Source: Chitinophaga polysaccharea (lineage in GTDB: Bacteria > Bacteroidota > Bacteroidia > Chitinophagales > Chitinophagaceae). Taken from it: DNA of 64,000 bases. The translations under genes and the position numbers were made by a program. Under the pieces are notes generated by a model. The model was not told where the DNA came from and did no database searches. It saw only the letters and a list, made by a program, of their open reading frames with translations. Location: positions 496,001-560,000 of the forward strand of contig NZ_CABFVU010000004.1 in assembly GCF_902150045.1 (NCBI RefSeq). The letters are read 5' to 3'. This document shows, one piece after another, positions 17,313 through 27,076 of this stretch; the first letter of the stretch is position 1; each line of letters begins with the position of its first letter.

Positions 17313-18026
17313 TTACTTATCTACATCCATACAGTAGGTAACGCAATGCCATACTTTTTGAAAGTCTTTTCCTTCATGCTGTCCGCTGGCTTCTTCGGTA
17401 AAAGTGCCTTCCAGCATATAACGGCCTGGCCATGCAGGTGAAAAGGTAACGTCACCGGCCTTTCCGGCTTTGAACTTCTTAGTCCATCCTTCCGGCGATT
17501 GTACGGTTACCTCTCCTTCGGCAGGAGCAGCCTTCATATAGCTCAGCTGCACGGAAGCAGGCTGCTGCAGCTTGTTAGCCTTTTTGAGATTGGTCAGCAT
17601 GGAAAAGTCCGTATATTCCTTGGCGTTATCTGCACCCGTCAGGGAGTTATTTACTTTCACCAGTCCCATGGCATAGTAATGGATCTTACTGCCGCCATAC
17701 ACTTCCTGCACGGTATGATCAATTGACAACAGGTGCGTGCCGGCAACAGCCGGCGTAAAAGTGGCGGTGAAATAATTACCGTTAGGTGTAACGGTCAGCT
17801 TTTCTTTCTGCCCGTCTGGCTTCACCAGGTACAGGGTAAAATCTTTCATATTGCTGAACCAGTGCTGGATGGAATCCCGCTCATTGCCGGCATATTCTCC
17901 CAGGAAAACCTTTACTTCCTGTGGCTGCCCGATCTTCCCGGTGGTAATGGTTTCAATCCAGATGGCATGTGCAAAAAGCGGCTGAAGGCTACAGCATAAA
18001 ATAACAGAAAACAGGAATTTTTTCAT
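17313..18026 (-). CDS. DUF4198 domain periplasmic protein
   Basis: 237 residues with a clear signal peptide (MKKFLFSVILCCSLQPLFAHA). The mature protein starts HAIWIET, followed by beta-rich sequence with YLVKPDGQKEKLTVTPNGNYFTATFTPAVAGTHLLSID, typical of DUF4198, a family seen with nickel/cobalt or other metal uptake loci but not characterised. Cysteines in the C-terminal WHCVTYCMD could bind metal. No transporter lies beside it here, so a link to metals is inference. Confidence 0.72.
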   Translation of the reverse strand: MKKFLFSVILCCSLQPLFAHAIWIETITTGKIGQPQEVKVFLGEYAGNERDSIQHWFSNMKDFTLYLVKPDGQKEKLTVTPNGNYFTATFTPAVAGTHLLSIDHTVQEVYGGSKIHYYAMGLVKVNNSLTGADNAKEYTDFSMLTNLKKANKLQQPASVQLSYMKAAPAEGEVTVQSPEGWTKKFKAGKAGDVTFSPAWPGRYMLEGTFTEEASGQHEGKDFQKVWHCVTYCMDVDK

Positions 18027-18123
18027 TTTAGCTCGGTTTATAAACAGGGCAAAGCTACACCGGGAAGGAGGGGGCGGATAGGCGAAAGTGGAATATTATT
18101 TACGCAATCGGGAAAAACAGCGT

Positions 18124-19068
18124 CTATTCTATGCTCACCAGGTAATGCAGCAGCCGTTGCAGGTCCTGGTTTACGGACCGGATAGTGGATTGCAGTTCAT
18201 TTACCATGGCGGCCCGGGTATGCAGGTCATCTGCCTTATACACGCCGCCGTCGCCAAAGAACAACGATATTTTTGATTTGCTCGCGTTGCCCTCCAGGTC
18301 GAACCGCTCCCATCTCTTTTTTACATGCGCCGCCAGTGAAATCTGCCCGTTGTTGCTGAAATGCCTTTCATTGAGCACATACCAGGTGAAAGGAGGATAA
18401 ATAGCGGAGGTGTCAGGCATATACCAGATATCGGACAATACATTCCGCAGATGCGCCAGCCGCACTTTTTTCCGGGCGGCATTGATCGTTAGCGCACCCA
18501 GACCTGCAGAAAGGAGCCCGCCGCCAATGGCAACGGCATTCTGTGGGCCATCTTCTTTAATCGCTACCGTGGCAATGGTGGTAATGGCGCCGGTGATAAT
18601 GGAAGCCACGGTGAGCCGGGTATTGCGCTTGCTGTTGAAATTATCCAGGTACCTGGCCAGCTGGTCTGCTTTTTCCCCTTCACAATCCAGTTCAGCGGCA
18701 ATACCGGCAATTTCCAGGGTGGCCAGCAGCAAACGGTGCTGGATCCTTGAACGGATCTCCGCTCTTTTCATCATCACGGCCAGTGTAGTATCTCCGGCAA
18801 CGGCCTTCATTTGCCGGATCAGGAACAGGGTGCCGGTAGCATTGGCCATCAGTACTTCGTGTTCCGGCAGGTCGGGGTTAGCTTTTAACAGCGAATCGGT
18901 GTTCTTTAAGGGAACAGTGTCCTGGCTGCTGCTGAAAGCGTCTGCCGGTGCACAATAGCTGCCGGTAATGGTAAGGTCGTTGCTGTTGATCACCCGAGGG
19001 GTTTTGCAGGCATATAACAGGACCAGTATCAGGCTGGCAAAAAGTAAAAGAATGCGGCGTGTTTTCAT
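18124..19068 (-). CDS. Predicted lipoprotein of unknown function
   Basis: 314 residues with a lipobox (LVLLYACKTP; C21). The N-terminal half is predicted helical with many alternating charged residues (about 85-165). A hydrophobic glycine/alanine-rich segment follows at about 172-215 (ASIITGAITTIATVAI and AVAIGGGLLSAGLGALTI), resembling a helical hairpin, and the C-terminus has a beta-rich FTWYVLNERHFS region. I do not recognise the family. It stands alone, 97 bp upstream of the DUF4198 gene on the same strand. Confidence 0.75.
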   Translation of the reverse strand: MKTRRILLLFASLILVLLYACKTPRVINSNDLTITGSYCAPADAFSSSQDTVPLKNTDSLLKANPDLPEHEVLMANATGTLFLIRQMKAVAGDTTLAVMMKRAEIRSRIQHRLLLATLEIAGIAAELDCEGEKADQLARYLDNFNSKRNTRLTVASIITGAITTIATVAIKEDGPQNAVAIGGGLLSAGLGALTINAARKKVRLAHLRNVLSDIWYMPDTSAIYPPFTWYVLNERHFSNNGQISLAAHVKKRWERFDLEGNASKSKISLFFGDGGVYKADDLHTRAAMVNELQSTIRSVNQDLQRLLHYLVSIE

Positions 19069-19335
19069 GCTGGCATTTTATCATCATACACTACAAAAAA
19101 AACGCTAAATGGTTTGCCCCTTTGCTTTATTCTTCAGCGGGTAATATCCACCGGAGTCCTTAATAAAGGCTGGCAGCTGCGTATCTATATGTCCCGGGTT
19201 GGAATAGAGCTCCCCTGGTAAGTAACAGCACCGGATTATTTTTGAGAGACAGATGCTGTTCTAAAGTATGGCTATTTTCTGTTTACAAAATGTTATATTT
19301 AATCTCATCTTTTCCAGATCCATCAATAAGCACCC

Positions 19336-20139
19336 ATGAGTAATACCGCGAATGAAAGAGCCGCCATGCCGAAAGACAGCAGCGTTTTAGACAGCAGGAG
19401 TTTGCAAAACAGCTATGCCACACTGATACCACTTCTCCATGAAGGAATGCGGGTGCTGGATGTAGGTTGCGGCACCGGTGCCATTTCTGCAGGCATAGCC
19501 GCCGCAGTGGGCGCCACAGGAACCGTGGTGGGCATCGACAACAGCGCGCACCTGGTAGCAAAAGGCAATACCGATCATGCAGATGTGCCTAACCTTACAC
19601 TCGTGGAAACCGATCTCTTTGCTTACCAACCCGCAGAAAAATTTGACCTGATCGTTTCTGCCAGGGTATTGCAATGGTTAAGCAATCCCCGCGAAGCATT
19701 ACTTAAATTCAAATCCCTGCTCAAACCCGGCGGTTATATTTCTATCCTGGATTATAATCATACCCAACTGGAATGGACGCCGGCGCCACCGGAAAGCATG
19801 CAGCGCTTTTACAACGCTTTCCTCGCATGGCGCACTGACGCAGGCATGGATAATGAAATCGCCGATCATCTCCCTTCACATTTTGAAGCGCTTGGCTTTC
19901 ACAAAGTTGAAGTACTGAACGCGGATGAGATTTACAACCGTGGTGAAAGTAATTTTGCTGAAAAAGCTGGGATCTGGTCCAAGGTAGCGGAGCTGAGAGG
20001 ACCACAGGTAGTGGAAAGCGGTTTTATTACAGAGGAAGAACGGATACAGGCTGTTACAGACTACCAGGAATGGTTGGCCACAGCCGCGCAGAAAATGGTA
20101 ATGAAACTGAAAGATGTAAGGGCCAGGATAGAGGAGTAA
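19336..20139 (+). CDS. Class I SAM-dependent methyltransferase
   Basis: 267 residues with a canonical motif I VLDVGCGTGAIS (about 36-47), VVGIDNS (strand-2 acidic position) and VETDLFAY. The C-terminal third (FYNAFLAWRTDAGMDNEIADHLPSHFEALGF) matches the Methyltransf_11/UbiE-like subgroup that acts on small molecules. Substrate is not evident. It ends 6 bp before the stop of the convergent GH43 gene. Confidence 0.88.
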   Translation: MSNTANERAAMPKDSSVLDSRSLQNSYATLIPLLHEGMRVLDVGCGTGAISAGIAAAVGATGTVVGIDNSAHLVAKGNTDHADVPNLTLVETDLFAYQPAEKFDLIVSARVLQWLSNPREALLKFKSLLKPGGYISILDYNHTQLEWTPAPPESMQRFYNAFLAWRTDAGMDNEIADHLPSHFEALGFHKVEVLNADEIYNRGESNFAEKAGIWSKVAELRGPQVVESGFITEEERIQAVTDYQEWLATAAQKMVMKLKDVRARIEE

Positions 20140-20145
20140 TTTCAG

Positions 20146-21768
20146 CTACTCCTCTAGGTATGTTTCGAATTTCAGTACCCGGTCTTTTTCAATACGGAAC
20201 GATTGCCCGCAGTCGGTGCTGTAAGCTGCAATGCTGCCGGGAGTTTCACCTTTACCGGTAATACCATAGCAACCGCTGCTGGTAGACGACCGGACCACTA
20301 TTACATAACTACGTTTGCCCGTTACAGTTAGCATAGGCTTTATCGCTACCGGTTGGGGCGACCAGCTGATACTGTTGCGCCCTACAGCCGTTTCATATAA
20401 TGCTTTTCCCGGTAGGGGCAACCCTTTTTCATCTGCCGGGTAAATACTGATATGAAGATCATCGTCGGGATAACCACTTTTAAAAACGGTAACACTTATA
20501 CTTGCCAGCCTGCCGGAACGGGTAGGGGTAAAGATCTGGGCGTGTTGTATACAGCCATGGATATCACATTGGGCACTGAAGCCATCCTGGCCGCTGCTGT
20601 TATCAGGTTTTATTTTCACCTTGGCAGGCCGCGCTGCGTGTATAGGTAATGGTATACTGTTTTTACACACAATCGGCTCCACCGCTCCGCTGGCATCAAA
20701 GGAAAGCGGCGCCCAGTAGTAATTAGCCAGCGCTTCATTTTTCGCGGCATTGTTCCACAGGTCGCTGCCGTAAATAAATACGCTGTCGCCGTTCAACTTA
20801 ACAAGTGATACAAAGGAAGGTTGCCCTCCGCAGGATTTGTCGCTGATCTTTATACCGTCAGACCATGGGCCTAATGGTGAGGAGGCGCGCCGGTAAGAGG
20901 TGCCTGTCCCGGAACAATAGCCACAGTTTGGATCGGAATAAAACAGGTAGTAGCTGCCGTTGCGGCGGAACAGGGCAGGGGCTTCCGTGTTTCCTTCCGT
21001 AACAGCCTTCACATGCTCGCCGCTGCCGGTAAGGTAATCAGCGCTGAGCTTTTCTATTACAATAGTGCCTTTTGTTTGCCAGTCGGTATACGCAATATAA
21101 GCGGTGCCGTCTTCGTCCACAAAAGTATCATGATCGCCATTGTTCAGTCCTGCTACAGCGCCGTTGCTGTTCACTGCCAGCCGCGGCCCGGCTACTTCGG
21201 TGAACGGGCCTGTGGGCCGGGAACTGGTAAATACGCGGAAGCCTGTACGATTATCATATACGTTGATCCATAACACATACTGCTTTGTTTTTTTATTGTA
21301 GATCACATGCGGCCGGAAACAGCCATAGGTACTGCCATTACAGCGTGCCTGCCATACCGGTGTGCGTGCGTCGAACAAAAATCCTTTGTCGGTCCAATGT
21401 TGCAGATCGGTGGAGGTGTATACTTTGAACCCGCAGAAGGGCGCATCTTTCCTTCCCCATTCAAAGCCGCAGCCGTAGCTGGTGCCATACAGGTAGTAGG
21501 TGCCATTGAAACAGGCGATCTCGCCATCATGCGCATCAATGGCGGCGCCTGCAGTGCTGAAACGGATCGTTTGCTGCTGATGCCTGTTGAAGTTGATGAT
21601 AGATGAATTCGTTTGTGCATCTACGTTATATACAAATGCCAACAGGCAGCATATACTGCTAATGGCCGCCCTGCGCCATCTTCCGGTATGCTGTGGGCGT
21701 AAGACCGGTCTTCTCTTTAAAGATCCTGGAAAAATAGAACGAAGAATCAAACCTGAGCGCATAAGCAA
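20146..21768 (-). CDS. Glycoside hydrolase family 43 protein, secreted
   Basis: A 540-residue enzyme. Residues about 33-51 form the hydrophobic signal (ISSICCLLAFVYNVDAQ). The five-bladed GH43 propeller follows: DAHDGEIACFNGTYYLYG (catalytic-base Asp region, about 79-95), NGDHDTFVDEDGTAYIAYTDW (pKa-modulating Asp) and TEAPALFRRNGSYYLFYSD (general-acid Glu). The last 150 residues form a separate beta-sandwich, probably carbohydrate binding. It resembles the exo-beta-1,3-galactanase branch, but arabinan or xylan activity is possible. The only ATG starts (21768, 21762) lie inside the AraC gene and give an unusually long, basic leader before the signal peptide. Confidence 0.8.
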   Translation of the reverse strand: MLMRSGLILRSIFPGSLKRRPVLRPQHTGRWRRAAISSICCLLAFVYNVDAQTNSSIINFNRHQQQTIRFSTAGAAIDAHDGEIACFNGTYYLYGTSYGCGFEWGRKDAPFCGFKVYTSTDLQHWTDKGFLFDARTPVWQARCNGSTYGCFRPHVIYNKKTKQYVLWINVYDNRTGFRVFTSSRPTGPFTEVAGPRLAVNSNGAVAGLNNGDHDTFVDEDGTAYIAYTDWQTKGTIVIEKLSADYLTGSGEHVKAVTEGNTEAPALFRRNGSYYLFYSDPNCGYCSGTGTSYRRASSPLGPWSDGIKISDKSCGGQPSFVSLVKLNGDSVFIYGSDLWNNAAKNEALANYYWAPLSFDASGAVEPIVCKNSIPLPIHAARPAKVKIKPDNSSGQDGFSAQCDIHGCIQHAQIFTPTRSGRLASISVTVFKSGYPDDDLHISIYPADEKGLPLPGKALYETAVGRNSISWSPQPVAIKPMLTVTGKRSYVIVVRSSTSSGCYGITGKGETPGSIAAYSTDCGQSFRIEKDRVLKFETYLEE

Positions 21769-22543
21769 TCTCTTTTACAGATACAGCAGGGTCATTTAGC
21801 AATTCCCTGGCTTTCTCTATTTTAAGTTGTATATAATACTGGAAGGGCGATAACCCTGTATATTTCTTGAATTCTTTCCTGAACCAGGAGTACCCTACCT
21901 GTAGTTCTTCTGCTGCCTGCCCGGGAGAATAATGCCCGGAAATGTGCGAGCGGAACAGCAGCCGGGCCTTGTTCATAAGTTCCTCTTTGTCTTTATTTCC
22001 CGCTGCCTGCTGCTTTACCAGGTAGTGGATGTTACCCATCATATGAAGCACTGCGCCGGCAATCAGTGGCTGGTAACCGGGGTGCTCCTGTTTTGTTTTT
22101 TCTATAATGAGATGGAATAACTGCAATATTCCCTCCTGGAAACCGATATATAAACAGGGCTTTTCCCTGGTAATAAAACTTTCCTTCAGCAGGTTGTCCA
22201 GCACAGGGCCTTTCATGCCAACCCAGTATTCGTCCCACCCTGTTTCCGGCGAAGGCCGGTAGCGGTGTCTTTCCCCGGGGAACAACAGGATGATGGTGCC
22301 TGCCTTTACTTCATGCTGCCGGCAGCTGTCTGATTCAAAAATCCCCTTGCCGCCGGTGATGTAGATCACCTGGTATTCGCTTAGCACACGTCCTGCTTTC
22401 CAGTTGAAATGATGATGCGCAGGATGATCTTTCCCGGGGTAAATTCCCGTTGCCGTTACGCGTGTACAGCCTGTATTCACTACCCATAAACCCCAGCTTT
22501 CATCTTCACGGCTTACCGGCAGGTATTTGTAATAATTGATCAT
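21659..22543 (-). CDS. AraC family transcriptional regulator
   Basis: 294 residues: an N-terminal cupin-type sugar-sensing domain (HHHFNWKAGRVLSEYQVIYITGG, then GTIILLFPGERHRY) and a C-terminal double helix-turn-helix with KEFKKYTGLSPFQYY and SRIFKEKTGLTPTAYRKM. This is the arrangement of sugar-responsive activators. It is divergent from the arabinose/fucose-type isomerase gene and its 3' end overlaps the GH43 gene by 110 bp on the same strand, so it most likely controls both. Confidence 0.9.
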   Translation of the reverse strand: MINYYKYLPVSREDESWGLWVVNTGCTRVTATGIYPGKDHPAHHHFNWKAGRVLSEYQVIYITGGKGIFESDSCRQHEVKAGTIILLFPGERHRYRPSPETGWDEYWVGMKGPVLDNLLKESFITREKPCLYIGFQEGILQLFHLIIEKTKQEHPGYQPLIAGAVLHMMGNIHYLVKQQAAGNKDKEELMNKARLLFRSHISGHYSPGQAAEELQVGYSWFRKEFKKYTGLSPFQYYIQLKIEKARELLNDPAVSVKEIAYALRFDSSFYFSRIFKEKTGLTPTAYRKMAQGGH

Positions 22544-22710
22544 AACGCTCCTTCCGTTTACATAAAAATATAAAAAGCAGGAAAGGATAGGGAAAGTAAA
22601 AATAAATTTTACTTCCTGCCGTGTTTATATCATAATGTACAATTGAAATATCAAATAATTCATCACAACAGTAATAGTTTTATTCCTGTTTATCATTCAA
22701 AAATTATCTT

Positions 22711-24135
22711 ATGAATACATTAAAAGCAGGCCTGTTTGGAATTGGTCTTGCTGCTTACTGGGAACAGTTCGAAGGTTTGCAGCAGCGGCTGTCGGGCTAC
22801 ATCGGTGTTGTGCATCAGCTGCTGCAGGGCTATGGCGCAGAGATCGTCAATCTGGGGTTAATAGACACACCGGAGAAGGCGTTTGAAGCAGGCAGCCGTT
22901 TCCGGCAGGAAGAAGTGGATCTCATCTTTTTATATGTTACCACTTATGCGTTATCTTCTACGGTGCTGCCGGTAGTGAAAAGGGCAAAGGTGCCGGTGAT
23001 TGTATTAAACCTTTCCCCCGAGGCGGCTATTGATTACGGTACATTTAATAACCTCGGCAACCGTACAGCTATGACCGGCGAATGGCTGGCCTTTTGCGCT
23101 GCCTGCCCGGTACCGGAAATAGCCAGCGTATTCAAACGCTCAGGCATTCCTTTTTACCAGGTCACAGGCATGCTGCACAATGATCCCGGTGTATGGAAAG
23201 AAGTAGAGGAATGGATAGCCGCGGCGAAAGTAGCGCATGCCATGTATCACAACCGGCTTGGTTTAATGGGCAATTATTACGGTGGTATGCTGGATATATA
23301 TTCCGATCTTACCTTGCATGCAGCGGTGCTGGGCGGGCATATGGAAATTATTGAAGCAGATGAATTATCGGGTATCCGTGCTACCGTTAGTGAAACGGAA
23401 ATTGCCGCCAAACTGCGGGAAGCCCAACGGGTATTTGAGATACAGCCCGACTGCTCCCCGGAAGAATTGCACCGCGCTGCGAAAACAGCGGTGGCGTTGG
23501 ATAAGCTGGTAGCCAAACACCAGCTGGGTTCCCTGGCATATTACCATAAAGGAAGCGGTAACGCAGTGAATGAAGATACTATGAGCTCCGTTATTATGGG
23601 AACTTCGCTCTTAACAGCACAGGGTATTCCTGTAGCAGGTGAGTACGAGGTAAAGAATGCACAGGCCATGAAGATCATGGATTGCTTTGGCGCCGGTGGG
23701 TCTTTTACGGAATACTATGCCATGGACTACCAGGATGATATTGTACTGATGGGGCACGATGGGCCTTGTCATCCTGCAATTGCAGCGGGTAAAATAAAGC
23801 TGAAGCCTTTACAGGTATATCATGGAAAAGTAGGAAAAGGCTTATCTGTGGAGATGTCGGTAGCGCATGGCCCTGTTACCCTGCTGTCGGTAGTGGAAAC
23901 GGGCAACGGAACCCTGCAGTTCCTGCTGGCAGAGGGCATGTCTGAAGCCGGTCCTATCCTGGAAATCGGCAATACCAACAGCCGTTACCGCTTTCCTATA
24001 GGCGCCAGGAATTTTGTGGAAGCCTGGAATGCACAGGGGCCGGCACACCATTGTGCAGTAGGCAAAGGACATATTGCCCCCCGTATAAAAAAGCTGGCGG
24101 AGTTACTCGGTATTCAGGCTGTCCAGGTTTGCTGA
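22711..24135 (+). CDS. L-arabinose/L-fucose isomerase family protein
   Basis: 474 residues, close to the length of L-arabinose isomerase. The N-terminal Rossmann-like domain (KAGLFGIGLAAYWEQFEGL) and the later GSFTEYYAMDYQDDIVLMGHDGPCHPAI segment, containing acidic and histidine residues for the catalytic metal, fit the aldose-ketose isomerase superfamily shared by AraA and FucI. These enzymes convert L-arabinose to L-ribulose or L-fucose to L-fuculose in the cytoplasm. The divergent AraC regulator and nearby GH43 favour an arabinose or similar pentose, but the specific sugar is unproven. Confidence 0.82.
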   Translation: MNTLKAGLFGIGLAAYWEQFEGLQQRLSGYIGVVHQLLQGYGAEIVNLGLIDTPEKAFEAGSRFRQEEVDLIFLYVTTYALSSTVLPVVKRAKVPVIVLNLSPEAAIDYGTFNNLGNRTAMTGEWLAFCAACPVPEIASVFKRSGIPFYQVTGMLHNDPGVWKEVEEWIAAAKVAHAMYHNRLGLMGNYYGGMLDIYSDLTLHAAVLGGHMEIIEADELSGIRATVSETEIAAKLREAQRVFEIQPDCSPEELHRAAKTAVALDKLVAKHQLGSLAYYHKGSGNAVNEDTMSSVIMGTSLLTAQGIPVAGEYEVKNAQAMKIMDCFGAGGSFTEYYAMDYQDDIVLMGHDGPCHPAIAAGKIKLKPLQVYHGKVGKGLSVEMSVAHGPVTLLSVVETGNGTLQFLLAEGMSEAGPILEIGNTNSRYRFPIGARNFVEAWNAQGPAHHCAVGKGHIAPRIKKLAELLGIQAVQVC

Positions 24136-24173
24136 GGCCGGGCTGAACAGCGGATATTATAAGCGGTCAGTTG

Positions 24174-24196
24174 CTGTATCAAAAGCGGACATATTA
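24174..24196 (+). promoter_or_regulatory. Shared 23-bp site upstream of the permease
   Basis: The core TGTATCAAAAGCGGACA and its flanks match the site at 62231-62253 (minus strand) at 22 of 23 positions. It ends 84 nt before the permease start. Related AGCGG-A/T-C/T-A copies at 24149-24156 and 24162-24169 precede it. A TGGCATG block at 24244-24250 lies about 36 nt before the ATG, where a -24 sigma-54 element could sit, but the matching -12 GC is missing. Confidence 0.55.
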
Positions 24197-24280
24197 TTGA
24201 AAAGAAGATTCTCTAAATTGCTGACATATATATTACTATTGTGTGGCATGTTTTTTTAGTTGACCGTATAACTGATACTG

Positions 24281-26650
24281 ATGATCATGATAAGAAATTA
24301 CTTCCGGATTGCGTGGCGCAACCTGGTGCGCAATAAGGCTTTTTCTTTTATCAATATCCTGGGATTGGCTCTCGGACTGGCCAGTAGCCTGCTTATGATC
24401 CTCTGGGTGCAGGATGAAAAAAGTGTGGATGCCTTTCATGCCAATAGTGATAAATTATACCAGGTATATGTGCGCCAGTTGTCTGCCGGGAAAGTGGATG
24501 CCGGCTATCTTACACAGGGGCCGCTGGCTGCTGAGCTGAAAAAAGAAGTACCTGAAGTTGCTTACGCCAGCGGGTTCCAGGCTTTTCCACCGGTGGCATT
24601 GAGGGCAGATGATAAAATAATGAAGAGCACAGGGGCCTATGCCGGCGCCGATTTTCTCAGGATGTTCAGTTATCCCATATTACAGGGCAATAGAACCACT
24701 GCATTGGATAAACCGGGTACCATTGCCATTTCCAAACACCTGGCTGAATTATTTTTTGGCAGCCCGGAAAACGCGCTGGGGAAAACACTGCGGTATGAAG
24801 ATACTACAAGCCTCGCTGTTACCGCCGTATACGATATGCCGGTCAGCTCCTCCCTGCAGTTCGACTTCCTCCGCAACTGGGAAGATTTTACCGCTAATAA
24901 TGCATGGACAAAAACCTGGGGCAGTTTCAGCCCGCTTACGTATATCCTTCTCCGTGACCATGCCGATGCCGGTAAGGTAGCCGCTAAAATAAAAGACTTC
25001 GTTTACAATTACCAGACCCGCAGCAACGATTCCTATATGGAGCTGGGATTACAGCCCTATAGCGAAAAATACCTGCACGCCGTATTCAATAATGGTGTTC
25101 CTGATGGCGGTCGCATAGAATACGTACGCCTGTTTACGTTACTGGCTATATTCATTATGCTTATCGCCTGTATTAATTTTATGAACCTGGCCACCGCACG
25201 TTCAGTAAAAAGGGCAAAAGAAGTAGGTGTACGAAAAGTAGTAGGGGCCAGGCGTTCTGCACTGATCCTTCAGTTTATCGGCGAAGCCCTGTTGCTGGCT
25301 TTCCTCTCGTTGGCGATCGCATTACTGGTGGTAATGCTGCTGTTGCCTGCATTTAACCAGCTTAGCGGAAAGCAGTTGGCATTGCCCGTTTCACAGCCTG
25401 CCTTCTGGGCTATCCTGCTGGGGCTAATGGTCCTCACCGGCTTTGTGGCTGGCAGTTATCCGGCGTTGTTCCTTTCCGCCCTGAACCCTGTGAAGGTGCT
25501 GAAAGGCAGCCTGAAATTCGGAGCCGGGGCCACTAATTTCCGTAAAGGGCTGGTGGTATTCCAGTTCACCTTATCCATCCTGCTGATGATAGGCATGTTC
25601 GTGATCTACCGGCAAATGGATTACGTACAGACAAAGAACCTGGGCTACGACCGGCAGAACCTACTCTATATTCCCATTGAAGGCGAACTGATCACCAAAT
25701 ACGACGTATTCAAAGCCGCAGCTGCTAACCTGCCAGGCGTGCTGGCCATCTCAAAAATGAAAGAAACGCCTACAGTGATAGAACATCATAAAGGAGACCT
25801 GAACTGGGCGGGGAAAGACCCTAATGATCCTGCCTCTTTTGCCGATGCTGCAGTAGGGTATGATTTTGTAAAGACCTTACATCTCACCCTGCTGGAAGGC
25901 CGTGATTTTTCGAAGGAATTTGGCAACGATTCCGGCAGCTATATCCTGAATGAAAGCGCGGTGAAAAGAATTGGTTATACACACCCCGTAGGGCAACCGT
26001 TCACACTCGGCAATGTTTCCGGTACCATCATTGGCGTGCTCAAAGATTTTCATTTCAATTCCATGCATGATGCCATTGAACCGCTGGTGATCCGTTTGGA
26101 TGAGAAGCCAAAGTGGGGCAGTATCCTGGTAAGAACCGCCGGCGGCAAAACAAAGCAGGTACTGGCAGGCCTGGCAGGCATCTGCAAAAATATTAATCCC
26201 AATTTTCCTTTTACTTACCAGTTCTCCGATGAAGAATATACGAAGCTATATAAAAGTGAACAGATGGTAGGTAAATTGTGCAATTACTTTGCCTGCCTGG
26301 CAGTATTTATTTCCTGCCTGGGCTTATTTGGCCTGGCCATGTTCACCGCCGCGCAACGCACAAAAGAAATAGGAGTGCGAAAAGTCCTGGGCGCCTCCGA
26401 ATCCAATATATTCATTTTGTTGTCGACAGGCTTCCTTAAACCCGTATTTACAGGAATGCTCATTGCCTTTCCACTGGCATGGTTCACTATGAGCCGTTGG
26501 CTAACCCACTTTGCTTACAAAACAGATCTCGAATGGTGGATCTTTGGTGGAGCAGGGCTTATTACCATCATCATTGCTTTACTTACCGTAAGCTTCCAGA
26601 GCATCCGTGCAGCTGCCATGAATCCCGTGACAAGCCTGAAAACGGAATAA
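24281..26650 (+). CDS. FtsX/MacB-type ABC transporter permease (orphan)
   Basis: 789 residues with the duplicated MacB_PCD-FtsX layout: N-terminal helix (about 22-42), extracytoplasmic domain, FtsX helices (about 285-400, including IACINFMNLATARSVKRAKEVGVRK split across the core), second half ending with TKEIGVRKVLGAS and a final FtsX core. It is a close paralogue of the gene at 9129-11495: both begin IRNYF-x-IAWR-x-L-x-RNK and share the PLA-x-ELKK block. There is no adjacent ATPase. ATGs at 24281 and 24287 are equally possible starts. Confidence 0.9.
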   Translation: MIMIRNYFRIAWRNLVRNKAFSFINILGLALGLASSLLMILWVQDEKSVDAFHANSDKLYQVYVRQLSAGKVDAGYLTQGPLAAELKKEVPEVAYASGFQAFPPVALRADDKIMKSTGAYAGADFLRMFSYPILQGNRTTALDKPGTIAISKHLAELFFGSPENALGKTLRYEDTTSLAVTAVYDMPVSSSLQFDFLRNWEDFTANNAWTKTWGSFSPLTYILLRDHADAGKVAAKIKDFVYNYQTRSNDSYMELGLQPYSEKYLHAVFNNGVPDGGRIEYVRLFTLLAIFIMLIACINFMNLATARSVKRAKEVGVRKVVGARRSALILQFIGEALLLAFLSLAIALLVVMLLLPAFNQLSGKQLALPVSQPAFWAILLGLMVLTGFVAGSYPALFLSALNPVKVLKGSLKFGAGATNFRKGLVVFQFTLSILLMIGMFVIYRQMDYVQTKNLGYDRQNLLYIPIEGELITKYDVFKAAAANLPGVLAISKMKETPTVIEHHKGDLNWAGKDPNDPASFADAAVGYDFVKTLHLTLLEGRDFSKEFGNDSGSYILNESAVKRIGYTHPVGQPFTLGNVSGTIIGVLKDFHFNSMHDAIEPLVIRLDEKPKWGSILVRTAGGKTKQVLAGLAGICKNINPNFPFTYQFSDEEYTKLYKSEQMVGKLCNYFACLAVFISCLGLFGLAMFTAAQRTKEIGVRKVLGASESNIFILLSTGFLKPVFTGMLIAFPLAWFTMSRWLTHFAYKTDLEWWIFGGAGLITIIIALLTVSFQSIRAAAMNPVTSLKTE

Positions 26651-26746
26651 TCCTACTGATTGGGGCGCTAATTCCCCATTATAACACTAAAAACAGGGCC
26701 ATAGCAATGGCATGTGTATTGCCGGTACTTACATAAACGCAACATT

Positions 26747-26959
26747 ATGAAAGTACTTGGCATCATCCTCATTATTGCTGGTATTGCAATGATCCTTATC
26801 AGGGGCTTCTCTTTTCAAACAGAAAAGAAAGTGGTAGACATCGGCCCTGTTGAAATCAATAAGAAAGAAAACCGCTGGATAGGCTGGCCTACATACGCAG
26901 GTGGCATTGTAGCCATTGTGGGTGTGGTACTGGTAGTATCCGGCAAACGGAAAGACTGA
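26747..26959 (+). CDS. Small two-helix membrane protein
   Basis: 70 residues from the ATG at 26747. Two hydrophobic helices (about 4-22 and 48-65) flank a short conserved-looking segment, TEKKVVDIGPVEINKKENR. Small inner-membrane proteins with this same layout occur widely in Bacteroidota and other bacteria; no function is known. The frame can be extended 11 codons upstream, but the ATG used here starts MKVLGIILIIAGIAM, the typical N-terminus. It lies 96 bp downstream of the permease and may be read through from it. Confidence 0.72.
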   Translation: MKVLGIILIIAGIAMILIRGFSFQTEKKVVDIGPVEINKKENRWIGWPTYAGGIVAIVGVVLVVSGKRKD

Positions 26960-27076
26960 CCTAACGCTTATCCATAAACGGTAATACATCCTGTTGGTAA
27001 AGTATTATCTTTAGGCTCATGCCGGTTGCCGTAGTGCACCCGCACCATCGGCTTTAATCAGCGGCAAGAGAATAAG

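Noticed and set aside
19105-19263. Minus-strand frame of about 52 codons with protein-like sequence (GHIDTQLPAFIKDSGGYYPL)
   Set aside because: No suitable start codon and no recognisable family; could be a remnant but support is too weak.
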